Origin: VRUE01 sp036403515 | Lineage (GTDB): Bacteria > Actinomycetota > Thermoleophilia > Solirubrobacterales > 70-9 | DNA: 57,350 bases | Reading direction: 5' to 3' | Assembly (NCBI GenBank): GCA_036403515.1 | Contig: DASWQV010000112.1 | Coordinates: forward strand, 1 to 57,350 | Shown: one piece after another, positions 9,775 to 19,559 of the stretch | How positions within the stretch are numbered: the stretch's first letter is position 1 | How the letters are laid out: each line of letters begins with the position of its first letter | Position numbers and translations under genes: made by a program | Notes under the pieces: model-generated | What the model was told of the DNA's origin: nothing | Seen by the model: the letters and a program-made list of their open reading frames with translations, nothing else | Database searches by the model: none

Positions 9775-10371
9775 CTAGGCAGCAGCGGCGACCAGGCGTG
9801 ACATCAGCTCGGCGGCGTGGCGATCGTCAAGGCCCTGGGCGCGGTTGAGGTCCTGCCAGGTGTGAAAGGCGAGCGCATGGCCGATCGCCGCGCGGGTACG
9901 CCTGGCGGCATTGCCGCGCAGGCCCCTCCCCCGCATCAGAACCTTGCCGGCCTCGTCGAGGAAGGCGTGGAAGCCGCCCATCAGCTCTTCAACGATCGAG
10001 ACGGTGGAGGCGTCACGGAGAAGCTTGTCGAGCATCCCCTCGGTCTGGCGGTAGTAGGCGTACAGCTGGGCGAGGGCGGTGTCGAGCCGCTGGACTGGAT
10101 CCTCAATCGAGGCCCAGGCGCCCATGTCCGGTGGCGGGTTGGCCGTGGCCCAGTGGGCCGAGCAGGCGCCGAAAAGGGCTCGCTCATCCGGGAAGTGCCG
10201 GTAGAGGGTCGAGCGGCGGACGCCGGCATGCTCGGCGACGGCGCTCATCGAGGTGCGCGCGGGCCCGAGTGAGCCGTGCAGCGCGACGGCGCTTTCGGTG
10301 ATCCGCAGGCGAGTCTGCGCCTCGGCTTCGGCGCGCTGCTTCTTCTCGTATTTGCGCTTTTGCTCAGACAT
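9775..10371 (-). CDS. TetR-family transcriptional regulator
   Basis: 198 residues beginning MSEQKRKYEKKQRAEAEAQT, a basic tail, followed by the TetR helix-turn-helix (MSAVAEHAGVRRSTLYRHFP with DERALF). The ATG at 10371 is chosen because the frame upstream runs through the divergent cupin gene. The C-terminal domain is helical with no recognised ligand pocket. It is convergent with the preceding TetR gene and divergent from the cupin gene, and a TTGAC-N6-GTCAA operator lies between them, so it probably represses itself and the cupin gene. Confidence 0.9.
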   Translation of the reverse strand: MSEQKRKYEKKQRAEAEAQTRLRITESAVALHGSLGPARTSMSAVAEHAGVRRSTLYRHFPDERALFGACSAHWATANPPPDMGAWASIEDPVQRLDTALAQLYAYYRQTEGMLDKLLRDASTVSIVEELMGGFHAFLDEAGKVLMRGRGLRGNAARRTRAAIGHALAFHTWQDLNRAQGLDDRHAAELMSRLVAAAA

Positions 10372-10387
10372 AGGTGTACGACCAATA

Positions 10388-10416
10388 TTGACAGATCCGT
10401 CAAGGCCCGCTACCTT
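10388..10416 (+). promoter_or_regulatory. Promoter of the cupin gene with overlapping TetR operator
   Basis: TTGACA (10388-10393) and TACCTT (10411-10416) are 17 bases apart, a good sigma-70-type promoter. The -35 box is the left arm of TTGACAGATCCGTCAA (10388-10403), a 16-base palindrome with one mismatched pair, a layout typical of TetR operators. Repressor binding would occlude the -35 region. Confidence 0.65.
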
Positions 10417-10458
10417 TTCGCGCGACACCGCTGTTCGCCTAATATGAAAAGGAGAGAG

Positions 10459-10974
10459 ATGGCAACGGTTATCGGTCCCAGCGACGGCAAGGCGGGCTTC
10501 CTCGGCAGCATCGGGGTGCGCTTCATGATCAACGGCGAGGACGCGGGGGGCGACTTCTCCCTGGTCGAACACCCGCTTTCCCCGCGGGCGCTGGCGGCGC
10601 CGCTGCACCGGCACACCCGTGAGGACGAGTACAGCTTCGTGCTCGAGGGCCGGATGGGCGGACTGCTCGGCGACGAGGTGGTGGAAGCCGGTCCCGGCGA
10701 CCTCGTCTTCAAGCCGCGCAACGAGTGGCATACCTTCTGGAACGCTGGCGACAAGCCCTGCCGGATCCTCGAGATCATCGCTCCGGCCGGCTTCGAGCAC
10801 TTCTTCGAGGAGCTGGTGGACATCGGCGGCGCCCTGAAGGCCAACCCCGACGAGCTCGCGGAGCTCGCTGCCCGTTACGGACACGAGCTGAAGCCAGAGA
10901 CCGTTCCGGAGCTGCTCGAGCGGTTCGACCTGGTGATCGGTGAGCCGACCGAAACGGTGCTGCAGCTGGCTTAG
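10459..10974 (+). CDS. Cupin-domain protein
   Basis: 171 residues. The ATG at 10459 follows AAAGGAGAG. A single cupin barrel spans about residues 30-110, with motif 1 HRHTREDEYSFVLEG (His, His, Glu metal ligands) and motif 2 GDLVFKPRNEWHTFWNAG (final His). The C-terminal helical tail (LAARYGHELKPETV) resembles quercetinase-like or ChrR-like small cupins. Enzyme activity is not predictable; metal binding is likely. It is controlled from a promoter overlapped by the TetR operator. Confidence 0.88.
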   Translation: MATVIGPSDGKAGFLGSIGVRFMINGEDAGGDFSLVEHPLSPRALAAPLHRHTREDEYSFVLEGRMGGLLGDEVVEAGPGDLVFKPRNEWHTFWNAGDKPCRILEIIAPAGFEHFFEELVDIGGALKANPDELAELAARYGHELKPETVPELLERFDLVIGEPTETVLQLA

Positions 10975-10989
10975 TCCCGCAAATACCGT

Positions 10990-11074
10990 GGATTGGAGAC
11001 AGATCGGGTGGCCGCACGGCGCTGCTACCCTGCGCAGGTAGGCAGCAGTCCGCCTGCGCGTCCGTCTCCAATCC
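10990..11074 (+). promoter_or_regulatory. Structured region upstream of purF
   Basis: GGATTGGAGAC (10990-11000) is perfectly complementary to GTCTCCAATCC (11064-11074). Inside lies a second stem, GCTGCTACC (11031-11039) with GGTA (11047-11050) and GCAGC (11052-11056), with one bulged G. The outer stem ends 19 bases before the purF TTG. It could be a folded 5' leader or an operator pair. A TACCCT -10-like box at 11036-11041 means a promoter could instead lie inside the structure, so the RNA reading is uncertain. It does not resemble the purine or PRPP riboswitches as far as I can tell. Confidence 0.45.
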
Positions 11075-11093
11075 GGCAGCGAGGAACACGCGC

Positions 11094-12518
11094 TTGACTC
11101 CCGATCAGGGGTTCAGCATCGACCGCGACGGCCCGCGCGAGGAATGCGGGGTGTTCGGCGTATACGGACCCGGCCACGACGTCGCCCGGCTCGCTTACTT
11201 CGCGCTCTACGCGCTGCAGCACCGCGGCCAGGAGTCGGCTGGGATCGCGACCTGCGAGGGCGGCCACATCACCACCCTGCGCGACTCGGGGCTCGTCTCG
11301 CAGGTCTTCGACGAGGAGAAGCTGCGGGCGCTCGAGGGCGACATGGCGATCGGCCACACGCGCTACTCGACCACCGGCGGCGGCTCCTGGGAGAACGCCC
11401 AGCCGGTCTGGCGCGACGACGGCCGCGAGCTGGCGCTCGCCCACAACGGCAACCTGACCAACGCGGTCGAGCTCTGGGGCGAGCTGAAGGAGAAGGGAAT
11501 CGCCTTCCGCGGCACTTCGGACTCGGAGATCATCGCGGCGCTGCTCTCCTCCCACGACGGCAAGCTGATCGAGGACGCCGTCGCCGACGTGATGCCGCGC
11601 CTCGAGGGCGCCTACTCGACCGTGGTGATGACCAAGCGGGCGATCGTCGCCTTCCGCGACCCGCACGGGATCCGGCCACTCTCGCTGGGCCGTCTCGACG
11701 ACCGCTTCGTCGTCGCCTCCGAGAGCTGCGCCTTCGACATCATCGGGGCTGAGCTGATGCGCGAAGTCCACCCCGGCGAGATGGTCTCGCTGACCGAGCG
11801 CGGCCTCGAGACGCGCCAGGTGGTCAAGGCCGAGCGGCCGGCGATGTGCGTCTTCGAGCACATCTACTTCTCCCGCCCCGACAGCCGCCTCGAGGGAAAA
11901 GTGCTGCAGCAGGTGCGCGGGCGAATGGGCGAGATCCTCTGGCGCCAGGCCCCGGTCGATGCCGACTTGGTGATCTCCGTGCCCGACTCGGGCAACCCGG
12001 CCGCCGCCGGTTTCGCCCGCGCCTCCGGGCTGCCCCGCGACGACGGCCTAATCAAGAACCGCTACGTGGCGCGAACCTTCATCCAGCCTGGCCAGGAGCT
12101 GCGCAAGCACGGCCTGCGGCTCAAGTTCAACCCGCTTCCTGAGATCGTTTCGGGCCAGCGCATCGTCGTCGTCGACGACTCGATCGTGCGCGGCAACACG
12201 ACCCGCCAGATCGTCGGCATGCTGCGCGACGCCGGCGCCCGGGAGGTCCACCTGCGGATCTCGGCGCCGCCGATCCGCAATCCCTGTCACTACGGGGTCG
12301 ACATGTCAACCCGCGAGGAGATGATCGCCCACAAGCGCACGGTGCAGGAGATCGCCGACGAGCTCGACGCCGACTCGCTCGCCTACCTCTCGATCGACGG
12401 CGTCTACGAGGCGATCGGCACCGCGCCCGAAGACCACTGCGACGCCTGCTTCAGCGGCCACTACCCGCTCGGTGATCCTGAAGACGCCAATGGCAAGTTC
12501 GCCCTCGAGCACGCATAG
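11094..12518 (+). CDS. purF: Amidophosphoribosyltransferase PurF
   Basis: Glutamine PRPP amidotransferase, first committed step of purine synthesis. The TTG start follows GAGGAAC. The chain has a short propeptide, and Cys18 in REECGVFGVYG becomes the N-terminal nucleophile after cleavage, as in the Bacillus-type enzyme. QHRGQESAGIA and HTRYSTTG form the glutaminase site; VVVDDSIVRGNTT is the PRPP loop. Cysteines in CVFEHIYFSRPDS, NPCHYGVDM and HCDACFSG match the four [4Fe-4S] ligands of the oxygen-sensitive class. The stop codon lies inside a long inverted repeat that reaches the next start codon. Confidence 0.97.
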   Translation: MTPDQGFSIDRDGPREECGVFGVYGPGHDVARLAYFALYALQHRGQESAGIATCEGGHITTLRDSGLVSQVFDEEKLRALEGDMAIGHTRYSTTGGGSWENAQPVWRDDGRELALAHNGNLTNAVELWGELKEKGIAFRGTSDSEIIAALLSSHDGKLIEDAVADVMPRLEGAYSTVVMTKRAIVAFRDPHGIRPLSLGRLDDRFVVASESCAFDIIGAELMREVHPGEMVSLTERGLETRQVVKAERPAMCVFEHIYFSRPDSRLEGKVLQQVRGRMGEILWRQAPVDADLVISVPDSGNPAAAGFARASGLPRDDGLIKNRYVARTFIQPGQELRKHGLRLKFNPLPEIVSGQRIVVVDDSIVRGNTTRQIVGMLRDAGAREVHLRISAPPIRNPCHYGVDMSTREEMIAHKRTVQEIADELDADSLAYLSIDGVYEAIGTAPEDHCDACFSGHYPLGDPEDANGKFALEHA

Positions 12519-12617
12519 AGGGACTGTGGCGCTGCGCATATCGGCGTCCTCGGTCGCTCACGTGCTGAAGCACGCTTCACTCCCTGCGTCCTTGATCTGC
12601 TTGGCCACAGTCCCTCT

Positions 12618-12620
<3 letters not shown>
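12514..12620. repeat. Perfect 17 bp inverted repeat joining purF stop and purN start
   Basis: CATAGAGGGACTGTGGC (12514-12530) and GCCACAGTCCCTCTATG (12604-12620) are exact reverse complements separated by 73 bases. The left arm contains the purF TAG and the right arm ends with the purN ATG. A second small hairpin, CGTGCTGAAGCACG, sits in the loop. In mRNA the purN start would be locked in the stem unless ribosomes finishing purF open it. No Shine-Dalgarno other than the stem sequence is visible. Confidence 0.75.
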
Positions 12621-14843
<2,223 letters not shown>

Positions 14844-14876
14844 GCGGATCTAGACGTATTTCGACCTCTCGACCCA

Positions 14877-14906
14877 TTGACGGCCGCCGTTGCAGCGACA
14901 TAGGCT
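14877..14906 (+). promoter_or_regulatory. Promoter of the lipoprotein gene
   Basis: TTGACG (14877-14882) and TAGGCT (14901-14906) are 18 bases apart. The -10 ends 8 bases before the ATG at 14915, so the message would have little or no leader. Confidence 0.55.
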
Positions 14907-14914
14907 GACTGTTC

Positions 14915-15382
14915 ATGCTGCGTAACGCACTCTGCATTTTCGGTGTTTTGGTTTTCACCGCCACGCTTGGCGCCTGTGGAAGCTCCGGCGCGAGCCAGGA
15001 TGAACTCAACGAAGCGCGAACTGAAGGAGCGATCCAGGCCAAGCAGCAGGCCAAGATCGAGGGGATCGAAAAGGAACTGAAGTCCCTCAAGCACCATGGA
15101 CACGGACCAAACCAACCGAACGCCTATGCCCCTGGCACGGCAGTTTCCCCCGGCACGACGAGCGGAGGCAGCGGCTGCGGCGGCGAACTCTCGGTCGGCG
15201 CCAATACCACCTGCGCCTTCGCCGAAAACGTCGAGAACGACTACTTCTCCGAAATCGGCTCGGGGTCGGGCTCCGTCGTCTCCTACAGCCCGGTCACCGG
15301 CAAGCTCTACACGATGTTCTGCACGGCGGGCGAGCCCCATGAATGCACGGGCGGCAACAACGCCACCGTGTACTTCCCCTGA
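14915..15382 (+). CDS. Small predicted lipoprotein
   Basis: 155 residues. A signal peptide with lipobox LGAC ends at about Cys21 (MLRNALCIFGVLVFTATLGA then C). Residues about 27-60 are a charged helix that could form a coiled coil. A Gly/Ser-rich linker follows, and then a small domain with four cysteines (SGCGGELSVGANTTCAFAEN and later MFCTAGEPHECTGG). That C-terminal domain recalls small secreted actinobacterial domains of unknown function. The next gene also encodes a lipoprotein, 27 bases downstream. Confidence 0.75.
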   Translation: MLRNALCIFGVLVFTATLGACGSSGASQDELNEARTEGAIQAKQQAKIEGIEKELKSLKHHGHGPNQPNAYAPGTAVSPGTTSGGSGCGGELSVGANTTCAFAENVENDYFSEIGSGSGSVVSYSPVTGKLYTMFCTAGEPHECTGGNNATVYFP

Positions 15383-15409
15383 GCCGATCAGACTCGAGCG
15401 GGGATCCCC

Positions 15410-16420
15410 GTGAAGCCATCGCCGCTGCGGATCGCGCTGATCGTGCTCGCTCTGTTGGTCTTGATCGAGGGCTGTGGCGGCTCAGCCGACGAAGGGCCTT
15501 CGTCGGCAACCGCAAACGCCGCCAGGCAGCGGGCGCTCGATCGCCGGCTGCACCGGCTGCAGGACAAGCTCCGCGCGCGGCGGGCGGCGTTGCGCGCGGA
15601 GCGCGTGAGCGAAGCCCTGGCAGCCAGCCGAAGCGCGGCTGCACCCGCCGCCGATGCAGGTTCCCCGGCGCAGGGCAGCAGCTTCGAGGCGCTGGAAGAA
15701 GAACTGGGTGGCCAGATCGGGGCGGCGATCGGGCCACCGGGCGCAGCCCCTGCGCGGACCTTCGGCAGTCTCGAATCGGGGTCGGCGTGGTCGACCAGCA
15801 AGGTGCCGATCTCACTCAGGCTGCTGCAGGACGTTGGCGGTCCGTCCGGTCTCAGCTCGGCTCAGGCCGAAGCGATGCGCCGCGCCCTCACCCTTTCCGA
15901 CAACGAAGCGGCCGCGGCGCTCTTCGCCGACCTGGAACGCTCGCATGGCGGCGTCGACGGCGCCTCGGCTGCCGTCACCGAAATCCTGCGCGAAGCAGGC
16001 GACAGCACAACCCATGTCTCCACGCAGGGACGCGACGGATTCTCCACTTTCGGACAGACCGAGTGGTCTTTGTCCAACCAGGAGCTCTTCATGAGCCGCC
16101 TGGCGGCCGGCTGCATCGGCTCGCGGGCGTCGAACGAGTACGTGCTCGACCTGATGGGAGAAGTGTCCTCCGATACCTGGGGCCTGGGGTCCGCCGGCCT
16201 GCCGGCACGCTGGAAGGGCGGCTGGGGACCGGGAGTCGACGGCGCCTACCTTGCCCGCCAGATGGGGATCCTCTATGTCGGCGACCGTGAGGCCGTCGTC
16301 ACCCTCGCGGCGATTCCGTCGGACGGACAGTTTGAAACGGCGGTGGAAATGGCGACCGGCATCGCCCGCTGGCTAGCCGACCAGGCTCCGGCTCTCGCTG
16401 CGCCGCCGAGCGGCTGCTAG
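15410..16420 (+). CDS. Lipoprotein with a beta-lactamase-like (serine hydrolase) domain
   Basis: 336 residues from a GTG start. The signal peptide (VKPSPLRIALIVLALLVLIE) precedes GC at about residue 22, a plausible lipobox. Residues about 40-75 form a basic coiled coil. The C-terminal domain carries the three motifs of class A beta-lactamase/PBP folds: S128-T-S-K131 (SxxK), S163-D-N165 and K269-G-G. A general Glu of true class A enzymes could not be located. It may be a peptidoglycan-interacting or inactive relative rather than an antibiotic-degrading enzyme. Confidence 0.75.
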   Translation: MKPSPLRIALIVLALLVLIEGCGGSADEGPSSATANAARQRALDRRLHRLQDKLRARRAALRAERVSEALAASRSAAAPAADAGSPAQGSSFEALEEELGGQIGAAIGPPGAAPARTFGSLESGSAWSTSKVPISLRLLQDVGGPSGLSSAQAEAMRRALTLSDNEAAAALFADLERSHGGVDGASAAVTEILREAGDSTTHVSTQGRDGFSTFGQTEWSLSNQELFMSRLAAGCIGSRASNEYVLDLMGEVSSDTWGLGSAGLPARWKGGWGPGVDGAYLARQMGILYVGDREAVVTLAAIPSDGQFETAVEMATGIARWLADQAPALAAPPSGC

Positions 16421-16431
16421 GGACGGCCTTC

Positions 16432-17127
16432 TCAGACGGTGCTGAGCTCCTTCTGCTTCGAGCTGGCCCGCCTCACGTGATCGCAGACCTCCTCGGCGCT
16501 GTCGGCGGTGACCAGCAGCTCCTTGTCGGCCGGGGCGATCATGCCGTCGTCCTCGAGGTCGTGGTCGATCCACTCGAGCAGCGGCGCCCAGTGCTCGGTG
16601 TCGACGAGGATCGTGGGAAAATGCTTGATGCGGTGGGTCTGGATCAGGGTGAGGCTCTCGAACATCTCATCGAGCGTGCCGAAGCCCCCGGGCATGATCA
16701 CGAAGGCCCTCGCGTAGCGGACGAACATCAGCTTGCGGGCGAAGAAGTAGTGGAAGTCGAGGCTGCGGTTGACGTAGGGATTGGTCTGCTGCTCCATCGG
16801 CAGCTGGATGTTGAGCCCGACCGAGAGGCCGCCCGCATCCGCGGCGCCGCGGTTGGCCGCCTCCATCAGGCCAGGCCCGCCGCCGGTGATCACCGTGAAG
16901 CCATTTCGGGAGAGGCAGGCCGCGGTCTCGCGGCATTGGGCGTACCAACGGTGGCCCTCACCGAGGCGGGCAGACCCGAAGATGGTCACGCCATCATCGA
17001 TGTCGCGCAGCGCATCGAAGCCACGGTCGATCTCGGCTTTGATCCGGTCCAGCCGCAGCTCGTCCTGCTCCTCGAGATCGCAGGGGGAGCAGAGAAGGTC
17101 CTGATCGCGCTTCGCGCCGGCTGCCAT
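16432..17127 (-). CDS. LOG-family (TIGR00730) nucleotide 5'-monophosphate phosphoribohydrolase
   Basis: 231 residues with a Rossmann-type fold. The family motif PGGFGTLDEMFE is present, and GGGPGLMEAANRGA is the phosphate-binding segment. Members cleave the N-glycosidic bond of nucleoside monophosphates; in some actinobacteria they release cytokinin bases, elsewhere they recycle nucleotides. The N-terminal ~45 residues (cysteine-containing and acidic) extend beyond the core. It is convergent with the upstream lipoprotein gene and followed by tRNA-Lys. Older annotations call such proteins lysine decarboxylase, which is incorrect. Confidence 0.9.
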   Translation of the reverse strand: MAAGAKRDQDLLCSPCDLEEQDELRLDRIKAEIDRGFDALRDIDDGVTIFGSARLGEGHRWYAQCRETAACLSRNGFTVITGGGPGLMEAANRGAADAGGLSVGLNIQLPMEQQTNPYVNRSLDFHYFFARKLMFVRYARAFVIMPGGFGTLDEMFESLTLIQTHRIKHFPTILVDTEHWAPLLEWIDHDLEDDGMIAPADKELLVTADSAEEVCDHVRRASSKQKELSTV

Positions 17128-17159
17128 TCGTCTCTCCTACCCGCTCTGCGCGAAGTGAG

Positions 17160-17233
17160 TGCCCCCGACCGGATTCGAACCGGCGCCGCGCGGCTTAAAA
17201 GGCCGCCGCTCTAACCAGCTGAGCTACAGGGGC
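17160..17233 (-). tRNA. tRNA-Lys (UUU)
   Basis: Minus-strand cloverleaf of 74 bases beginning GCCCCTGTAGCTCAG. Acceptor GCCCCTG pairs with CGGGGGC, the D arm is GCTC-AGCTGGTTA-GAGC, and the anticodon stem-loop is GCGGC-CTTTTAA-GCCGC, anticodon TTT. The T arm is GCCGG-TTCGAAT-CCGGT. The 3' CCA is not encoded. Confidence 0.95.
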
Positions 17234-17275
17234 AAGGCGTTCAATGGTAGAGGGGCGCTCGCGAGGCTGCGCTTG

Positions 17276-17316
17276 CGGTCGTATTTCTTTCCGGTATACG
17301 GCATCAACTACGACAC
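17276..17316. repeat. Palindromic repeat, degenerate copy (family of 26395)
   Basis: The left arm CGGTCGTATTTCTTTCCG is identical to the left arm of the perfect copy at 26395. The right arm (CGGcatcaactACGACacc) is decayed and keeps only the outer and inner bases. It lies between tRNA-Lys and thiSG, after the end of the thiamine operon. Confidence 0.7.
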
Positions 17317-17321
17317 CAAGG

Positions 17322-18296
17322 TCAGGAAAGCTCGGCGATGCCCTGCTCGGGAGTCGAGGCCTCGGCGTGGGTGCGGAGGGGGATGCGGCCGGCGCCGGCG
17401 GCGGCATGGCCGGCCTCGACGCCGAGGCGCAGCGCGGTTGCCATCGCGACGGGGTCGGCGGCACCGAAGATCGAGCTTGCGGCCATCACCGCGGAGCAGC
17501 CCAGCTCCATCGCGAGAGCAGCATCGGAGGCGGTTCCTATCCCGGCGTCGAGGACGACGGGGACGCCGGCGCGCTCGGCGATGATCGCGATGTTGTACGG
17601 GTTGCGGATGCCGGCGCCGGAGCCGATCGGCGAGCCCAGCGGCATCACCGCCGCGCAGCCGGCCTCCTCGAGGCGGCGGGCGAGGATTGGGTCGTCGTTG
17701 GTGTAGGGAAGTACCGTGAAGCCATCGGCGACGAGGGTCTCGGCCGCGTCGAGAAGCTCGACCGCGTCCGGGAAGAGGGTGCGGTCGTCGCCGATCACCT
17801 CGAGCTTGATCCAGTCCGTTTCGAGGGCCTCGCGGGCGAGCTCGGCGGTGCGGACCGCGTCACGGGCGGTGTAGCAACCGGCGGTGTTTGGCAGGGCGAG
17901 GAGGCCGAGCCTGTCGAGCACGTCGAGCACGGACCCCTTGGCGCCGGGGTCGATGCGGCGCAGGGCTACGGTGACGATCTCGGCGCCCGAAGCCACCAGC
18001 GCCTTTTCCATCTGCTCCAGCGAGCGGAAGCCGCCGGTGCCGGCGATCAAACGTGAGTTCCAGGCACGGCCGCCCAGCTCCCAGCCTTCGGCGCCGCCTT
18101 GAATCGCCGCCAGGACCTCGACCTTGCTGCCCTCGGCCAGGGCGGTCGAGGCCCACTCGGTCCGTGGGGCAACCTCGCCATCGAGGGCGACCGCGACGCC
18201 GCGGGTATCCGCCTCGGCGCCGCTGGCCGCGACGGCGTCGGCGAGACTGGCCCCCTCGGTCAGCTCGTGCGGCTTTCCGTTCAGCTCGATCCTCAT
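17322..18296 (-). CDS. thiSG: ThiS-ThiG fusion: sulfur carrier plus thiazole synthase
   Basis: 324 residues. Residues 1-68 are a ThiS ubiquitin-like sulfur carrier (MRIELNGKPHELTEGASLAD ... VEVLAAIQGG) ending in Gly67-Gly68. From residue 69 the chain continues without a stop into ThiG (W-x-L-G-G-R-x-W-x-S-R-L-I-x-G-T-G-x-F block, TDWIKLEVIGD with the Schiff-base Lys, GSPIGSGAGIRNPYNI). ThiG makes the thiazole phosphate from DXP, dehydroglycine and ThiS-thiocarboxylate. A free GG terminus is needed for thiocarboxylation, so the fusion must be cut or work differently. The ATG overlaps the thiO TGA (ATGA), showing translational coupling. Confidence 0.92.
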   Translation of the reverse strand: MRIELNGKPHELTEGASLADAVAASGAEADTRGVAVALDGEVAPRTEWASTALAEGSKVEVLAAIQGGAEGWELGGRAWNSRLIAGTGGFRSLEQMEKALVASGAEIVTVALRRIDPGAKGSVLDVLDRLGLLALPNTAGCYTARDAVRTAELAREALETDWIKLEVIGDDRTLFPDAVELLDAAETLVADGFTVLPYTNDDPILARRLEEAGCAAVMPLGSPIGSGAGIRNPYNIAIIAERAGVPVVLDAGIGTASDAALAMELGCSAVMAASSIFGAADPVAMATALRLGVEAGHAAAGAGRIPLRTHAEASTPEQGIAELS

Positions 18297-19444
18297 CTCG
18301 CCGCCCCTGCTGTGAGTGAGAGCCGCTCGGGATCTGCTGCCGCCACCGACTCGGGCAGCTCGCCCTGGTCGAGCAGCTCGGCCACCGCGTCGCCGCTCAG
18401 CGGCGCCAGCAGGATGCCGTTGCGGTAGTGGCCACAGGCGAGGACGAGGCCGCCGAGCGCGCCCGGCCCGATCAGCGGCAGGTTGTCGGGCGTGCCCGGG
18501 CGCAACCCCGCCATCGACTCCAACAGCTCCATCTCGGCGACATCGGGAAGCAGGCGGTAGGCCTCGCGGAGCAGCTCGTGGACTCCGCCGGCGGTGACGG
18601 TGGAGTCGAAGCCCCGCTCCTCGGTCGTTGCGCCGGCGATCAGCCGGCCGTCGGGGCGCGGCACGAGGTAGACGCGCTCGGAAGCGACGATGCGCTCGCA
18701 GGGCGCTCGGCCGTCGGGCGCTCGCAGCTCGAGGATCTGGCCCTTGACCGGCCGCACCGGCGGCCGGGCGTTCTCCGGTAGCCAGTCCGCCGATCCCGAC
18801 CACGCGCCGGCAGCGAGGACGACGGCCCCCGCCGCGAGCTCCTCATCGGCGTCGGTTCGAACGCCGACGATGCGCTCGCCCTCGAGCAGGGCCTTGGTGA
18901 CCTCGACCCCGCCGCGAACCTCGACGCCTTCGGCGGCAATGACAGCCAGCAGAGCCGCGGTCATCCGGCGCGGGTCGACCGCTGCCTCCTGCGGCGCGTG
19001 GACGCCGCCGTTGAAGGAGGGGGTCAATCCCGGCTCCAGCTCCCGGCAGCGGCGCGGCGGCAGCCATTCGGCGCCGAGCTCGAGGGCCCGCTGCAGGTCG
19101 TGAACGCGGCGTAGCTCCGCCGCCTCATCTCGATCGAGGGCGATGTGCAGGGCGCCACTCTGGACGTAACCTGTGCCGAGCTCGCTCGCCGCCTCGAGCT
19201 CGGCCACGAAGCCGGGGTACATCTCGCCGGCGTCAAGCGTCATCCGCAGCAGGTCGGGCTCGCCGAAAGCGAGCTCGCCGATCGGCGCAAGCATCCCGGC
19301 GGCAACTCGAGTCGCGCCGGCGGGTGGATGGGCGCGGTCGAGGACGACGACGCTGGCGCCGCGCTGGGAGGCGCGCCACGCGCAGCAGAGCCCGATTGCG
19401 CCGGCCCCGACGACGATCACGTCATAGCTACGTCTCTCGCTCAA
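18293..19444 (-). CDS. thiO: Glycine oxidase ThiO
   Basis: FAD-dependent oxidase of the DAO family, 383 residues. It oxidises glycine to the imine used by ThiG. The Rossmann motif DVIVVGAGAIGLCCAWRASQ is near the N-terminus, GATRVAAGMLAP is characteristic, and AGLRPGTPDNLPLIGPGALG with CGHYRNGILLAPLSG forms the C-terminal FAD-binding part. The start is set at TTG 19444, preceded by GGAGG at 19454-19450 with 5 bases between. The ATG at 19462 belongs to the conserved 3' part of the TPP riboswitch and is rejected. First gene of the thiO-thiSG operon. Confidence 0.93.
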   Translation of the reverse strand: MSERRSYDVIVVGAGAIGLCCAWRASQRGASVVVLDRAHPPAGATRVAAGMLAPIGELAFGEPDLLRMTLDAGEMYPGFVAELEAASELGTGYVQSGALHIALDRDEAAELRRVHDLQRALELGAEWLPPRRCRELEPGLTPSFNGGVHAPQEAAVDPRRMTAALLAVIAAEGVEVRGGVEVTKALLEGERIVGVRTDADEELAAGAVVLAAGAWSGSADWLPENARPPVRPVKGQILELRAPDGRAPCERIVASERVYLVPRPDGRLIAGATTEERGFDSTVTAGGVHELLREAYRLLPDVAEMELLESMAGLRPGTPDNLPLIGPGALGGLVLACGHYRNGILLAPLSGDAVAELLDQGELPESVAAADPERLSLTAGAAR

Positions 19445-19449
19445 TTTTG

Positions 19450-19540
19450 CCTCCGCCGGCATTACCCGGATCAGGTCCAGACGGTCGGTGGCCTCGTTGC
19501 CACCCTCTCAGCCTCTTGGCTCCCGTACGCCACCGATGCT
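19450..19540 (-). promoter_or_regulatory. TPP riboswitch (THI element) controlling thiO-thiSG
   Basis: On the minus strand the conserved elements appear in order: GGGAGCC, AGGCTGAGAGGGTGG, a GGTGGC/GCCACC stem (P3), then ACCTGATCCGGGTAATGCCG and GCGGAGG. CTGAGA and CTGATC...GGTAATGCC are the pyrimidine- and pyrophosphate-sensor signatures. The thiO ribosome binding site GGAGG is contiguous with the 3' end, so control is most likely by masking translation start rather than by a terminator. Confidence 0.95.
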
Positions 19541-19559
19541 ACAGAGCGATACTTGGGCG

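Noticed and set aside
16432..17127. Lysine decarboxylase
   Set aside because: The PGGFGTLDE motif marks the LOG phosphoribohydrolase family; the decarboxylase name is an old mis-annotation.
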